64,000 bases of DNA from an uncultured Acetatifactor sp. (lineage in GTDB: Bacteria > Bacillota > Clostridia > Lachnospirales > Lachnospiraceae), in the NCBI GenBank assembly GCA_910586515.1, contig CAJUGL010000010.1, positions 1 through 64,000 on the forward strand. Direction: 5' to 3'. The position numbers were made by a program, and so were the translations under genes. The number at the start of each line of letters is the position of its first letter. Within the stretch, counting starts at the first letter, position 1. Below are positions 51,171-60,596 of the stretch, in pieces. The notes under the pieces were generated by a model, which was not told the origin of the DNA, searched no databases, and saw only the letters and a list, made by a program, of their open reading frames with translations.

Positions 51171-51992
51171 ATGGATATCGCTGCAAAAAGAAAATTAAAA
51201 GAAAAAAAGCTTTTTTTATTTGATATCGACGGCACTCTGGCCGTAGGCGACACCCTCTATGAGGGCAGCGCGGACCTGCTTCGCCACATTGACGAAATCG
51301 GCGGCAAAGCCTATTTTATCACCAACAATTCCACCCGCAGCGGCAGGGATTATGTGGAGCGGTTCCGCCGGGCCTTCCGTCTGGACACCACAGAAGACCA
51401 GTTTATCACATCCGGCTATATGACCCTGCGCTTTCTGAAGGAGCGGTATCGAGAGGGCAAAATCTTCGTCCTGGGCACCGCCTCCTTTGTGACAGAGCTG
51501 CGCAAAAACGGCCTGCATGTGACGGAGACTGCCGAAGCGGACATTGACTGCGTGGTTGCGGCCTATGACAGCGAGCTTACCTATGACAAGCTGATTCAGG
51601 CATGCAGAGTGCTCTCCACAGGCGACGCGCCCTTTTACGCCACCAATCCGGATCTGTGCTGCCCCATTGATTTCGGCTTTATCCCCGACTGCGGCGCCAT
51701 CTGCAATATGCTCACGGATTCCACGGGAAAAAAGCCCCTGTACCTGGGCAAGCCCAGCCGGGCGGTGGTGGATCTGTGCCTGGAGATGTCCGGCTTCTCC
51801 CGGGAGGAGACTCTGGTGGTGGGCGACAGGCTCTATACCGATATCGCCTGCGGAATAAACGGTGAAGTGGATACCTGCGTACTGTTTACCGGAGAGGCAA
51901 AGCCGGAGGACATGGCGGACACCCCCTATCCTGCCGACTACTGCTTTGCCAATGTAAAAGAGCTTCTGATGCACTGCACCGAAGCCCTGTAA
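51171..51992 (+). CDS. HAD-IIA family (NagD-like) phosphatase
   Basis: This 273-residue phosphatase has HAD motif I (FLFDIDGTLAVGDTLY), the IIA cap start (YFITNNSTRSGRDYVERFR), motif III Lys (LGKPSRAVVDLC) and motif IV (VVGDRLYTDIACG). Relatives act on p-nitrophenyl phosphate, nucleotides or sugar phosphates; the natural substrate is not evident. The ATG at 51171 has GGAG six bases upstream, which the ATG at 51159 lacks. It is a single gene, convergent with degV. Confidence 0.9.
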   Translation: MDIAAKRKLKEKKLFLFDIDGTLAVGDTLYEGSADLLRHIDEIGGKAYFITNNSTRSGRDYVERFRRAFRLDTTEDQFITSGYMTLRFLKERYREGKIFVLGTASFVTELRKNGLHVTETAEADIDCVVAAYDSELTYDKLIQACRVLSTGDAPFYATNPDLCCPIDFGFIPDCGAICNMLTDSTGKKPLYLGKPSRAVVDLCLEMSGFSREETLVVGDRLYTDIACGINGEVDTCVLFTGEAKPEDMADTPYPADYCFANVKELLMHCTEAL

Positions 51993-52064
51993 TGTCAAAA
52001 CTGCTGCATCCGCCCCTGTGAAATCTCTGCTGCTCCATTGGTTTTACCCGGTACACCAATGCAT

Positions 52065-52970
52065 TCACAGGCCTTTTTCGATAATCCCGAATCCCAGGGG
52101 GTAAGGCCCTGTGTGGACGCTGATGGTGGCGCCGATCTGGTAGATGGGAAGCATGTCCTTCTCAATGGAATACCCTTTCTCCCGCAGTCTTTCCAGGGTA
52201 TGCTCCCGGAATTCCACAGCCTCCTGGTAATCGTATCCGAATCCGATGCAAAGGCTGAAACGTTCCATCCTTCTCCCGTTTTCCTCCAGATAGTCCAACA
52301 GCAGGTCAATGGCCTTCTCCGTGGTGCGCTTCCTGCCCCTGCCGATACCGGAAGGGAAGATCTCCCCCTCCTTCAGGGTGATCACGGGCCGGATGCCCAG
52401 GACACTGCCTGCCACAGCGGATACCTTGCCGATACGCCCCCCATGCTTTAAGTATTCCATGTCCCCCACGGTGAAGAAGATCCTTCCGGTTCTCCTGATC
52501 TCCTCCAACCGGGCCACTGCCGCCTTATATTCCATGCCGCTGTCCCGCAGAGCCACGGCCTCCAACACATAAAGTCCCTGCAGCACCGTATTCACCGTGG
52601 CATCGATTACGGTGATCTCCGCCTCCGGACAGCTCTCCCGCACAATGCCCCTGGCGCTTAAGGCAGACTGCATGGAACCGCTGAATTTGGTGGTAATGCA
52701 GATGCAGATCACAGGGATTCCCTCCCGGGCATAAGGCAGAAACACCTCCACATAGTCCTGGGCCGAGGGCATGGAAGACTTGGGGTATACCCCTTTGCGG
52801 TCCACCATCTGCTGATAAAAATCCCGGATTCCGATGTCCACATTTTCCTTCAGATAATTCTCGTCGTCAAAAGACACATAAAACGGCACAACCGTGATAT
52901 TCTTTTCCTCCGCCAGCTCCCTGGGCAAATCGCAGGAGCCGTCGCTGATAATATGATACTTTTCCTTCAT
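52065..52970 (-). CDS. DegV-family fatty-acid-binding protein
   Basis: This 301-residue DegV-fold protein binds a fatty acid; the family includes FakB, which presents fatty acids to the kinase FakA. Typical stretches are HIISDGSCDLPRELAEE, YPKSSMPSAQDYVEVF, CICITTKFSGSMQSAL, VIDATVNTVLQGLYV and EYLKHGGRIGKV. No fakA-like gene is nearby. The ATG at 52970 follows AAGGTGG; the GTG four codons earlier is less likely. Confidence 0.92.
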   Translation of the reverse strand: MKEKYHIISDGSCDLPRELAEEKNITVVPFYVSFDDENYLKENVDIGIRDFYQQMVDRKGVYPKSSMPSAQDYVEVFLPYAREGIPVICICITTKFSGSMQSALSARGIVRESCPEAEITVIDATVNTVLQGLYVLEAVALRDSGMEYKAAVARLEEIRRTGRIFFTVGDMEYLKHGGRIGKVSAVAGSVLGIRPVITLKEGEIFPSGIGRGRKRTTEKAIDLLLDYLEENGRRMERFSLCIGFGYDYQEAVEFREHTLERLREKGYSIEKDMLPIYQIGATISVHTGPYPLGFGIIEKGL

Positions 52971-53170
52971 ACGCGCGTCCACCTTCCCTACAGATCAGAA
53001 CTGCCGGAAACCCACATGGTATTTCACGGCAATTCCTCCACATGCATGTATAGGATACCACTTCCCGGGAAAAATATCAATAGCTTGCGTTATTCTATAT
53101 CTCTTTTTATCAATTCCTGTTTCTTTTACATAGTACTGAAAACTACTTTCGCATCTTTTACACTGCCTTT

Positions 53171-54547
53171 TCAGCACATCTTCACCTGCACGAACCGCCG
53201 CTTTCCCACCTTCAGCACATCGCCGCTCTGGACGGACTCCTCCAGTTGATTCACACGGACGCCGTTTTTCTGTACACCGCCCTGGGCAATCAGCCTCCGA
53301 AACTGGGCGCCGCTCTCCACAATCCCCGCATTCACCAGGGGCCTGACACAGTCGAACAGCGTTCCGCTCTCCAGAACCGCCTCCAGAATCTCCGCCTGGT
53401 CCGGCACTTTTCTGTCGGTAAAGGCTTCCCGGAAAAAATTCTCCGCCTCCGCCGTATCCTCCGGGCTGTGGTACAGGGAGGTGATGGTTTTGGCCAGGAC
53501 CAGTTTGCAGTCTCTGGGGTTGCAGCCGTCCGCCAGAGCCTCCTTGATTTTGTCCAGATCCTCAGGCAGGATATCCGTGGCCAACTCAAAGTATTTCACG
53601 ATCAAAGCATCCGGCACCTGCATCACCTTGGTGAACATAGTGCGCGCATCCTCGCTGATGCCGATGTAGTTGCCCAGGCTCTTGCTCATCTTCTCCACCC
53701 CGTCAATTCCCTCCAGAAGCGGCATGAACATGGCTGCCTGGGGTTCCTGCTTTCTGTCCCGCTGCAGCTGCCTCCCCATCAGAATATTAAAGGTCTGGTC
53801 AGTCCCCCCTAACTCCAGATCCGCCTTCAGCTCCACGGAATCATATGCCTGCATCAGGGGGTAGAAAAATTCATGAAGTCCGATGGGTATGCCTCCCCGG
53901 AACCGATTCTGAAAATCATCCCTCTCCAGCATCCTGGCCACCGTAACCGTAGACGCCAGCTGCAGTACCTCGTTCAGGTTCAGCAACTCCAGCCACTCCC
54001 CGTTAAAACGCACCTGCGTCTTCTCCCTGTCCAGAATGCGGAAAATCTGTTCCTGGTAAGTCTGGGCGTTGAGAAATACCTCCTGCTCAGTCATGGCTTT
54101 CCGCCCCTTGCTTTTTCCCGTGGGATCACCTATTTTTGCCGTGAAATCCCCGATCACAATCACAATGGTATGCCCCAGATCCTGCATCTGCTTCAGCTTC
54201 CGCAGGGGAACCGCATGACCCAGGTGAATATCCGGCGCACTGGGATCCATGCCGAATTTGATGATCAGGGGCCTGCCCGTGGAGATACTCCGGGCAACCT
54301 TCTGCTCCAGTTCCGGCTCTCCAATGAGCTCCTCCGCCCCCTGCCGGATCACCCGCATCTGGTGCCGAACCTGCCCGGCCAGTTCCGGGTTCTCCCGGGC
54401 TTCTGCCCATACCTGATCTTTTGTCATTTCCGCCTCCGCCTTTTCCGCTGCCGGGCTGTTTTCCTCCATTGTCTTTGTCTCCTCTGTTATAGTCGTGTGT
54501 TTCTCCATGCCTTCCATCTCTCCTGTCTCCTTTCCTGTTTCTTTCAT
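53171..54547 (-). CDS. tyrS: Tyrosyl-tRNA synthetase
   Basis: This class-I synthetase charges tRNA-Tyr. The signatures are IKFGMDPSAPDIHLGHAVPL (HIGH motif HLGH), LGGTDQTFNI, and KMSKSLGNYI. A C-terminal S4 domain reads SGAQFRRLIAQGGVQKNGVRV. The first ATG (54547), behind GGAGG, gives 458 residues with an acidic 40-residue tail (MEGMEKHTTITEETKTMEEN); a second ATG at 54427 (MTKDQVWAE), also behind GGAGG, gives a normal 418-residue enzyme. Expression is controlled by the T-box leader upstream. Confidence 0.95.
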   Translation of the reverse strand: MKETGKETGEMEGMEKHTTITEETKTMEENSPAAEKAEAEMTKDQVWAEARENPELAGQVRHQMRVIRQGAEELIGEPELEQKVARSISTGRPLIIKFGMDPSAPDIHLGHAVPLRKLKQMQDLGHTIVIVIGDFTAKIGDPTGKSKGRKAMTEQEVFLNAQTYQEQIFRILDREKTQVRFNGEWLELLNLNEVLQLASTVTVARMLERDDFQNRFRGGIPIGLHEFFYPLMQAYDSVELKADLELGGTDQTFNILMGRQLQRDRKQEPQAAMFMPLLEGIDGVEKMSKSLGNYIGISEDARTMFTKVMQVPDALIVKYFELATDILPEDLDKIKEALADGCNPRDCKLVLAKTITSLYHSPEDTAEAENFFREAFTDRKVPDQAEILEAVLESGTLFDCVRPLVNAGIVESGAQFRRLIAQGGVQKNGVRVNQLEESVQSGDVLKVGKRRFVQVKMC

Positions 54548-54644
54548 TTTCCTTTCCTCCGTCCCTGCCGGATCCGGGTGCTTTCATCCTCTGCGTGTTC
54601 CGATTTAAACCGCAAAATTTAGGCCTCTGTCTGTACTTCCCCAC

Positions 54645-55038
54645 AACAAAAAAACTCCCATCCTTATCAAAAGGACGAGAGCCATAAAACTCCGCGGTAC
54701 CACCTCATGTTTACAGACAGCTCACACTGCCTGCCTCTTCGGGTACGTCCGTAATATCGATGTCAGCTCCGGCTTTTCCATACGGCAGAAACAAAAAACG
54801 CTTCCTGTCCGCCGGATTCCGGAAAACCGCCTTCTCACGGGTGATACCCTAGCACGATAACGGGTGCGGGAACCGTCGCAGCCTACTACTCCCCCGGGAG
54901 ATTCGGTGCAAAGCTCAAAGATGTATTCACACAAAGGCTTCCCATGCGCCTCTCATCAGCCGGCTGCTTTCTGTATGCTCCACCATGTGCTACTTCTTCT
55001 TGTCATTGCTTTTAGAATCAATCGCTTGACTATGAAAT
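54645..55038 (-). ncRNA. Tyr-specific T-box leader of tyrS
   Basis: On the minus strand the T-box core AGGTGGTACCGCG (54693-54705) is followed by a terminator (CTCGTCCTTTTGATAAGGA, then TGGGAG and seven T, ending near 54645). Stem I starts with GAAGTAGCACATGG. The specifier codon TAC (Tyr) is at 54923-54925, in GTGAATACATCTTTGAGC. Uncharged tRNA-Tyr should favour read-through into tyrS. Confidence 0.92.
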
Positions 55039-55045
55039 TAAATGA

Positions 55046-55074
55046 ATTATACGGGAAAATCCAAGTGCTGTCAA
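55046..55074 (-). promoter_or_regulatory. tyrS T-box promoter (consensus)
   Basis: TTGACA (55069-55074) and TATAAT (55046-55051) are separated by exactly 17 bases on the minus strand, a full match to the vegetative consensus. Confidence 0.85.
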
Positions 55075-55115
55075 GAAAAAATTTAACGGAAAAAATTGGA
55101 AAAAACAGCTCCCTC

Positions 55116-55167
55116 TTGACAGCCTGCGTCTAATGCGTTAGACTATTGGTAGTCTAATACATTAGAA
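55116..55167 (+). promoter_or_regulatory. blaI promoter with two BlaI-type operators
   Basis: TTGACA (55116-55121), 17 bases, TAGACT (55139-55144). Operator 1, GTCTAATGCGTTAGAC (55128-55143), covers the -10. Operator 2, GTCTAATACATTAGAA (55152-55167), lies at the transcript start. Both have the arms TCTAA/TTAGA, so BlaI probably represses its own operon. Confidence 0.75.
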
Positions 55168-55201
55168 CAAAATCAGGGACTTGTCCCGAAAGGAGATTTC
55201 C

Positions 55202-55564
55202 ATGGCCACACCGAAAATTTTTGAGAGCGAATACCGCTTCTGCCTGATTCTGTGGGAGCATGAACCCATCAACAGCACAAAACTTGCAAAGCTCTGCAGC
55301 GAAAAGCTTGGTTGGAGCCGCACCACCACCTACACGGTAATCCGCCGTTTATCCGACAGAGGCGTGGTAAAAAATGAGAACGCAACCGTCACCTCCCTGA
55401 TATCCAAGGATGAAGTACAGGCCGCAGAGATAGACGAACTGGTGGAAAAGACCTTCCAGGGCTCCCTGCCTGCCTTCATCGCCGCATTCACCAGAGGAAA
55501 AAAGCTGTCCCGGCAGGACGCGGCGGAAATCCGGCAGATGCTGGAGCAGTATGAGGCAGACTGA
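55202..55564 (+). CDS. BlaI/MecI/CopY-family repressor
   Basis: This 120-residue winged-helix repressor reads SEYRFCLILWEHEPINSTKLAKLCSEKLGWSRTTTYTVIRRLSDRG (helix-turn-helix with the conserved WSxxTxxT core) and then a C-terminal dimer domain. The ATG at 55202 follows AAAGGAG. It is paired with an M56 protease gene 99 bases downstream, as in BlaI/BlaR1 systems, where the protease inactivates the repressor. Two palindromic operators lie upstream. No beta-lactamase gene is near, so the output is probably not classical resistance. Confidence 0.92.
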   Translation: MATPKIFESEYRFCLILWEHEPINSTKLAKLCSEKLGWSRTTTYTVIRRLSDRGVVKNENATVTSLISKDEVQAAEIDELVEKTFQGSLPAFIAAFTRGKKLSRQDAAEIRQMLEQYEAD

Positions 55565-55663
55565 ACGCGGGAAAAATGCCCTCTGCCGTAATCCAAATCC
55601 AGGCCCCAAGCGCAGGCGGCAGAACCTTTCCGGAAACCAAAAAAATGATGACGGGAGAAAACT

Positions 55664-57415
55664 ATGGAAAATCTGGAAATAGAAGTTATTTTTCTGAACA
55701 TATTAAACAGGAGCATCAATGCGGGATGGCTGATTCTGGCCGTCATCCTGCTCAGGTTCCTGCTGAAAAAAGCCCCTGCCTGGATTTCCTGTCTGCTGTG
55801 GGCGATTACTGCAGTCCGCCTGGCATGCCCTTTTTCCCCGGAAAGTATCTTCAGCCTCATCCCGGGCAGGGAAACCATCCCAGGGGAAATCGCCCTCTCC
55901 CCCATGCCCTCCGTCAGCAGCGGCCTGCCTTTCCCGGACAGCACGGTCAATCCCGCGCTTCAAAGCTCCCTGTCCCCAAACCCGGCCTGCAGCGGGAATC
56001 CCCTGCAGATCTGGCTGCTTCCGGCCGGAATCCTCTGGGCCGCGGGAGTTCTGGCCTTGCTGCTGTACGCCCTGATTGGATACATACGTCTTATCATAAA
56101 ACTTCGGACGGCTGTTCGTCTTCAGGATGCCATATACCTTAGCGAATTCATTGATACCCCATTCCTTCTGGGCCTGGTCCGCCCCCGCATTTACCTGCCC
56201 TCCCCCATGCCGGAAGAAATGTACGCCCCGGTAATCGCCCATGAGCAGGCCCATCTGAAACGCCTGGACCATCTGTGGAAAATACTGGGCTATCTTCTGT
56301 TGGCAGTCTATTGGTTCCACCCTCTCTGCTGGGCCGCCTATGCGCTGCTCTGCCGTGACCTGGAACTGGCCTGCGATCAGAAGATCATCAGAGATTATGA
56401 ACCGGACCGGAAAAAGCAGTACGCGGAAGCCCTGCTGGCCTGCAGCCTCAGACAGCGCGGCATACCCATCTGCCCTCTGTCCTTCGGAGAAGTCAATGTG
56501 AAAAAGAGAATCCGCTCCGTTCTCCATTATCAAAAACCCGCCCTCCCGGTGATACTGGCCGCAATTGTCCTGTGCGCAGCCACAGCGGTTTGCTTCCTCA
56601 CCGATCCGGCGTCAGACCCGGAACCGACGACAAAAGATTTTTCCGAAAACGGTAACCCGCCCCAACGGGAAACCCAGCCCGCCTCTCCTGCTGCCAACAC
56701 TTCCCCGGAACTGCTTGTGAACCAGTGGACCCGGGCATTCGTCAGCCGCAGCGGAAACCACATCGCCGCCATGGCTTCCGAAGAAGTGCGCTCCGATCTG
56801 GCGGACAGGAAACTGCTCTCCGGCCCGGAAGGCCAACGCAGCTTCGGCAGTCCCGGTCCATGGCCCCCGGACACGGAAAGCGGCTATTCTGTCTGCAGCA
56901 TAGATTCCAATCAGGCCCAGATCAACTACTATGCATGGACCCAGGAACCCCATGTAACTGTCTGGCGGGAAATCCTGTCCTACGAACTGCGGGACGGGGA
57001 ATACCTTGTCACCGGAGAGACCCTTCTGTATCTTGACGATATTTCGTCCCTGGAGGAATTCACCATGGCTTACGGCAATCCCACGGCTCTGGACGGCAGC
57101 GGCGTCAGCTATCTGAACACCGGCGCCTGGAAAACCCTGAATCAGAGCATCCGGCCGGACCCCGCCGTCCTCTTTCCGGAGCTGTACGAACCGGAACAGG
57201 CCGCCCGGAAACTGCTGAATCTGTCCGACGATCCGGACAAAGTCAAAGTGGAGCGGCTAGGCGGGGAAGCGGAGGACACCGTGGGGCTGCAGATTCTCTT
57301 TGCGGGAGATCCCACTGCAGTGAAAATCAGCATGACCCGGCCCTCCGGCGGCGGCGTCTGGATTCCGGTGGATTTCAGAACCGATTCCCCCTACAGACTC
57401 TCCCCACTGGATTGA
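55664..57415 (+). CDS. M56 (BlaR1-like) membrane metalloprotease with non-penicillin-binding C-terminus
   Basis: This 583-residue protein has N-terminal membrane segments (about residues 10-30, 38-55 and 113-133) and a zinc-protease motif HEQAHLKRLDH (near residue 190), with LACDQKIIRDY as the third ligand region. A fourth segment (VILAAIVLCAATAVCFL, about 292-308) leads to a C-terminal outer domain of about 270 residues with no SxxK or KTG penicillin-binding motifs; it contains GETLLYLDDISSLEEFTMAYGN. So it likely senses something other than a beta-lactam. The start follows GGGAG. It is co-transcribed with blaI. Confidence 0.88.
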   Translation: MENLEIEVIFLNILNRSINAGWLILAVILLRFLLKKAPAWISCLLWAITAVRLACPFSPESIFSLIPGRETIPGEIALSPMPSVSSGLPFPDSTVNPALQSSLSPNPACSGNPLQIWLLPAGILWAAGVLALLLYALIGYIRLIIKLRTAVRLQDAIYLSEFIDTPFLLGLVRPRIYLPSPMPEEMYAPVIAHEQAHLKRLDHLWKILGYLLLAVYWFHPLCWAAYALLCRDLELACDQKIIRDYEPDRKKQYAEALLACSLRQRGIPICPLSFGEVNVKKRIRSVLHYQKPALPVILAAIVLCAATAVCFLTDPASDPEPTTKDFSENGNPPQRETQPASPAANTSPELLVNQWTRAFVSRSGNHIAAMASEEVRSDLADRKLLSGPEGQRSFGSPGPWPPDTESGYSVCSIDSNQAQINYYAWTQEPHVTVWREILSYELRDGEYLVTGETLLYLDDISSLEEFTMAYGNPTALDGSGVSYLNTGAWKTLNQSIRPDPAVLFPELYEPEQAARKLLNLSDDPDKVKVERLGGEAEDTVGLQILFAGDPTAVKISMTRPSGGGVWIPVDFRTDSPYRLSPLD

Positions 57416-57439
57416 GGCAATCGAAAATCCGGGCAGCAT

Positions 57440-58372
57440 TCACTCCTCAAACATAGGCGTGGACAGATACCTGTCGCCGGTATCGGGAAGCAGCGCCACA
57501 ATGGTTTTTCCCTGGTTCTCCGGCCGCTTTGCCAATTGAAGGGCTGCCCACACGGCCGCGCCGGAGGATATACCCACCAGAATCCCCTCGCTCCTGCCCA
57601 TGCGCCTGCCTGCGGCAAAAGCGTCCCGGTCTTCCACCGCGATCAGCTCGTCATAAATATCCGTGTCCAGGACCTCCGGAACGAATCCTGCGCCGATGCC
57701 CTGAATCCCGTGGGCGCCTGCGCAGCCCCCGCCAAGCACAGGAGACGCCGCAGGCTCCACAGCCACAATCCTCACCTCCGGCTTCCGGCTCTTCAGATAC
57801 TGGCCCACACCGGTTATGGTGCCGCCTGTGCCCACGCCTGCCACAAAGATATCCACACTGCCCTCCGTGTCCTCCCAGATCTCCGGCCCTGTCGTCGCCT
57901 TATGGGCTGCGGGATTGGCAGGATTCACGAACTGGCCCGGAATAAAGCTGTCCGGTATCTCCTTTTTCAGTTCCTCCGCCCTGGCGATGGCGCCCTTCAT
58001 TCCCTGTGCCCCCTCCGTAAGCACCAGTTCCGCCCCGTAAGCTTTCATCAGCTGACGGCGCTCCTGGCTCATGGTATCCGGCATGACGATAATGACGCGG
58101 TATCCCCGGGCCGCCGCCACGGAAGCCAGGCCTATGCCGGTATTGCCGGAAGTCGGCTCAATGATAACGGACCCGGGCTTCAGCAGTCCCCTGGCCTCCC
58201 CGTCGTCGATCATTGCTTTGGCCACCCTATCCTTGGCGGAGCCTGCCGGGTTCAGATATTCCAGTTTCGCCAGGATTCGGGCCTTCAGTTTTTCCTCCCG
58301 CTGAATGCGCGTCAGCTCCAACAGCGGCGTATTGCCGATCAGCGCATCAACGGATCTATATATTCTGCTCAT
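57440..58372 (-). CDS. cysK: Cysteine synthase (O-acetylserine sulfhydrylase)
   Basis: This PLP enzyme of about 310 residues forms cysteine from O-acetylserine and sulfide. The motifs are GNTPLLEL, LEYLNPAGSAKDRVA (PLP Lys), EPTSGNTGIGLA, VAGVGTGGTITGVG (phosphate loop) and GISSGAAVWAA. The full length fits CysK. The ATG at 58372 follows GAGGAG at 10 bases; a GTG two codons earlier has a 4-base gap and remains possible. It lies 71 bases downstream of the MutS2-like gene on the same strand. Confidence 0.95.
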   Translation of the reverse strand: MSRIYRSVDALIGNTPLLELTRIQREEKLKARILAKLEYLNPAGSAKDRVAKAMIDDGEARGLLKPGSVIIEPTSGNTGIGLASVAAARGYRVIIVMPDTMSQERRQLMKAYGAELVLTEGAQGMKGAIARAEELKKEIPDSFIPGQFVNPANPAAHKATTGPEIWEDTEGSVDIFVAGVGTGGTITGVGQYLKSRKPEVRIVAVEPAASPVLGGGCAGAHGIQGIGAGFVPEVLDTDIYDELIAVEDRDAFAAGRRMGRSEGILVGISSGAAVWAALQLAKRPENQGKTIVALLPDTGDRYLSTPMFEE

Positions 58373-58443
58373 CTTCACAACGCTCCTCTTTTTTCAATCT
58401 TGATCATTGATTAACCTGATTCTAAGCCTCCTGAATGGTTTTG

Positions 58444-60498
58444 TCAATTATCCGTAACAATCTCCGCCCCTTCCACATACTTCCGCTCCATCTGATGCCG
58501 CAGCTTCCGGTTCTCCACCGTGTCGAAAATAATCGAAAAATCGTAATCCTCCGGATACAGCTCTTCCGCTGCCACCTGAAGCTTCACTCTCTTGTGGCTG
58601 ATCCAGATCTTTTTCCCGGGCAGCTGTACCCGCAGCACGCCTTTATCGTTCACCGGCTCGCAGACAATGCCGATTTTCCTGTCCGGATAGACCATGACGC
58701 TGTCGCCCCTGCGGAATGAGGCGGCCTGCTTTTTCGAGACTCCGGGCCTGGCCCGCTCTATACAGGGAACGAACTCTTTTTTCAGTCCTTCCAGGGAAAA
58801 CGCACCCTCCGGCTGTTGGCCCGGCGCACATGCCCTGCCCTTTCGCTCCGCTGCCGGGCATTCCTCCCGGCGTTCTCCGTCCCCCAATGTTTTCCCTCTG
58901 TCTCTCCCGGTGTCTCCCTGCCGTCTCTCCTTCTGTCCTTCCGAACCACCCTTCCGGATGCCCTCCCGGCAGTTATCATCCCCGTAGGCCTCCCTTGCGG
59001 CCCGGCGCAGCATGGAAAGGGGCATCCCCAGTCTCTCGGCGATATAGAAGGCGCAGCTCTCCCCGGCCTCCCCGATCACCATCCGGTACAGGGGCCTTAA
59101 GTTCTCCCGGTCAAAGGTCATCCTGGCATTGACGATTCCTTCCTCCCGCTCCGCATAGGTTTTCACCTCCGGATAATGGGTGGTTACCAGAAACAGCGCC
59201 CCGCTTTTTTTCAGTTCCTCCAGAATGGCCACCGCAATCCCCATGCCTTCCGCAGGGTCCGTGCCGGAGCCAAGCTCATCCATCACCACCAGGCTCTCCG
59301 GGGTCACCCTCCGGAGAATATCCAGTACATTCACGATATGGGCCGAGAAGGTGGACAGATTCTCCGACAGATTCTGGCCGTCCCCGATGTCGCAGAGAAT
59401 ATTCCGGTTCATACAGATCTCCGCCTCCTCACAGGCAATGTGAAGCCCGCACTGGGCCATCAGGCAGCTCAACGCCACGGTCTTCAATGCCACGGTCTTG
59501 CCCCCCGTATTGGGTCCGGTTATCACAATTCCGTTTACGCCGTCTCCCAGAGAAAACTGCAGCGGCACGCAGACCTCCGGGTCCATCAGGGGATGTCTGG
59601 CATTCCGCAGAAAAATGCGCCTTTCGCCGATGATTTTCGGTTCCCTGCCGTCGTAGCTTTCCGAAAGCTTCCCCTTGGAAAAAATAAAATCCAACTTCTC
59701 CATCATCCGGATGTTCTGTACCATGGCTTCCCCGTTCTCCGCAATCAGCGCGCTTAGCTCATACAGAATCCGCCGAACCTCGTTTTCCTCGTCAATGCGA
59801 AGCTCCTGCAGCTCCTCATAAAACTTTCCCGCGGCGGAGGGTTCTATAAACAGGGTATTCCCCGTGGAAGATTTGTCGATGAGAATTCCGCTGATCTTGA
59901 ATTTATACTCCTTTTTTACCGGAATACACACATGGCCGTTTCGGATGGTGCTGAACTGATCGGACATACATTCCTTATTGGCCCGCATGACAGCCTCCGC
60001 CTTCTCCCGCATTCTGTCCTCCGCCCGCAGGATGTCTCCCCGGAGGGTTTTCAGCAGTCGGGAGGCATTGTCGGATACCTGCCCGTTCCAGATCTGATAC
60101 CGCAGCTGCTCCCGCAGTTCCTCCAGAGGCTCCAGGTTCTCCTCGTAATAGGCCAGGGGAATTCCCTGGGATTTTCCCCGCTCCAGATAATCTTTCAGCC
60201 GCTTTACCGCCACATAGGCCCCGGCCATCTGCTCCAGTTCCTCCGGCGTCAGGCACATCCCCTTCTCCGCTGCAGTCAGGATCTCCTCTATCCCCTCCAG
60301 GGAGACCAAAGGCGGCGTACCGCACTTTTCCAACATCTGCCTGCTCTCTGTGGTCTCCCGCAGCCTCCCGGCCAGTTCCGTCTCGGACAGAATCATGCCC
60401 GCATCCTCTATTTTCTTCCCGGCCGCTTCCGTCAGGGCGCATTCCCTCCACTTTGCCTTTATTTTGTCAAATTCCAAACTGATTTCCGTCTGTATCAT
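58444..60498 (-). CDS. MutS2-like ATPase without Smr domain
   Basis: This 684-residue MutS-family protein has a core-lever region (residues about 1-290), then the ATPase: ITGPNTGGKTVALKTVAL (Walker A, near 330), SLVVMDELGSGTDPAEG (Walker B) and FLVTTHYPEVKTYA. A charged linker (residues about 530-600) and a short C-terminal region follow. Bacillus MutS2 is about 100 residues longer and ends in an Smr nuclease domain, absent here. MutS2 proteins act in recombination control or ribosome rescue rather than mismatch repair; which applies here is open. The start follows AAGGAG. Confidence 0.88.
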   Translation of the reverse strand: MIQTEISLEFDKIKAKWRECALTEAAGKKIEDAGMILSETELAGRLRETTESRQMLEKCGTPPLVSLEGIEEILTAAEKGMCLTPEELEQMAGAYVAVKRLKDYLERGKSQGIPLAYYEENLEPLEELREQLRYQIWNGQVSDNASRLLKTLRGDILRAEDRMREKAEAVMRANKECMSDQFSTIRNGHVCIPVKKEYKFKISGILIDKSSTGNTLFIEPSAAGKFYEELQELRIDEENEVRRILYELSALIAENGEAMVQNIRMMEKLDFIFSKGKLSESYDGREPKIIGERRIFLRNARHPLMDPEVCVPLQFSLGDGVNGIVITGPNTGGKTVALKTVALSCLMAQCGLHIACEEAEICMNRNILCDIGDGQNLSENLSTFSAHIVNVLDILRRVTPESLVVMDELGSGTDPAEGMGIAVAILEELKKSGALFLVTTHYPEVKTYAEREEGIVNARMTFDRENLRPLYRMVIGEAGESCAFYIAERLGMPLSMLRRAAREAYGDDNCREGIRKGGSEGQKERRQGDTGRDRGKTLGDGERREECPAAERKGRACAPGQQPEGAFSLEGLKKEFVPCIERARPGVSKKQAASFRRGDSVMVYPDRKIGIVCEPVNDKGVLRVQLPGKKIWISHKRVKLQVAAEELYPEDYDFSIIFDTVENRKLRHQMERKYVEGAEIVTDN

Positions 60499-60596
60499 TT
60501 TCGTTTCTCCTTTCGCTTATCGAAAAATGGCAATTTTCTCGTCTCTATGATTTTCATACTCTTTCTCCCTCTTAAATAATCGCTGTGCAGTCACGT

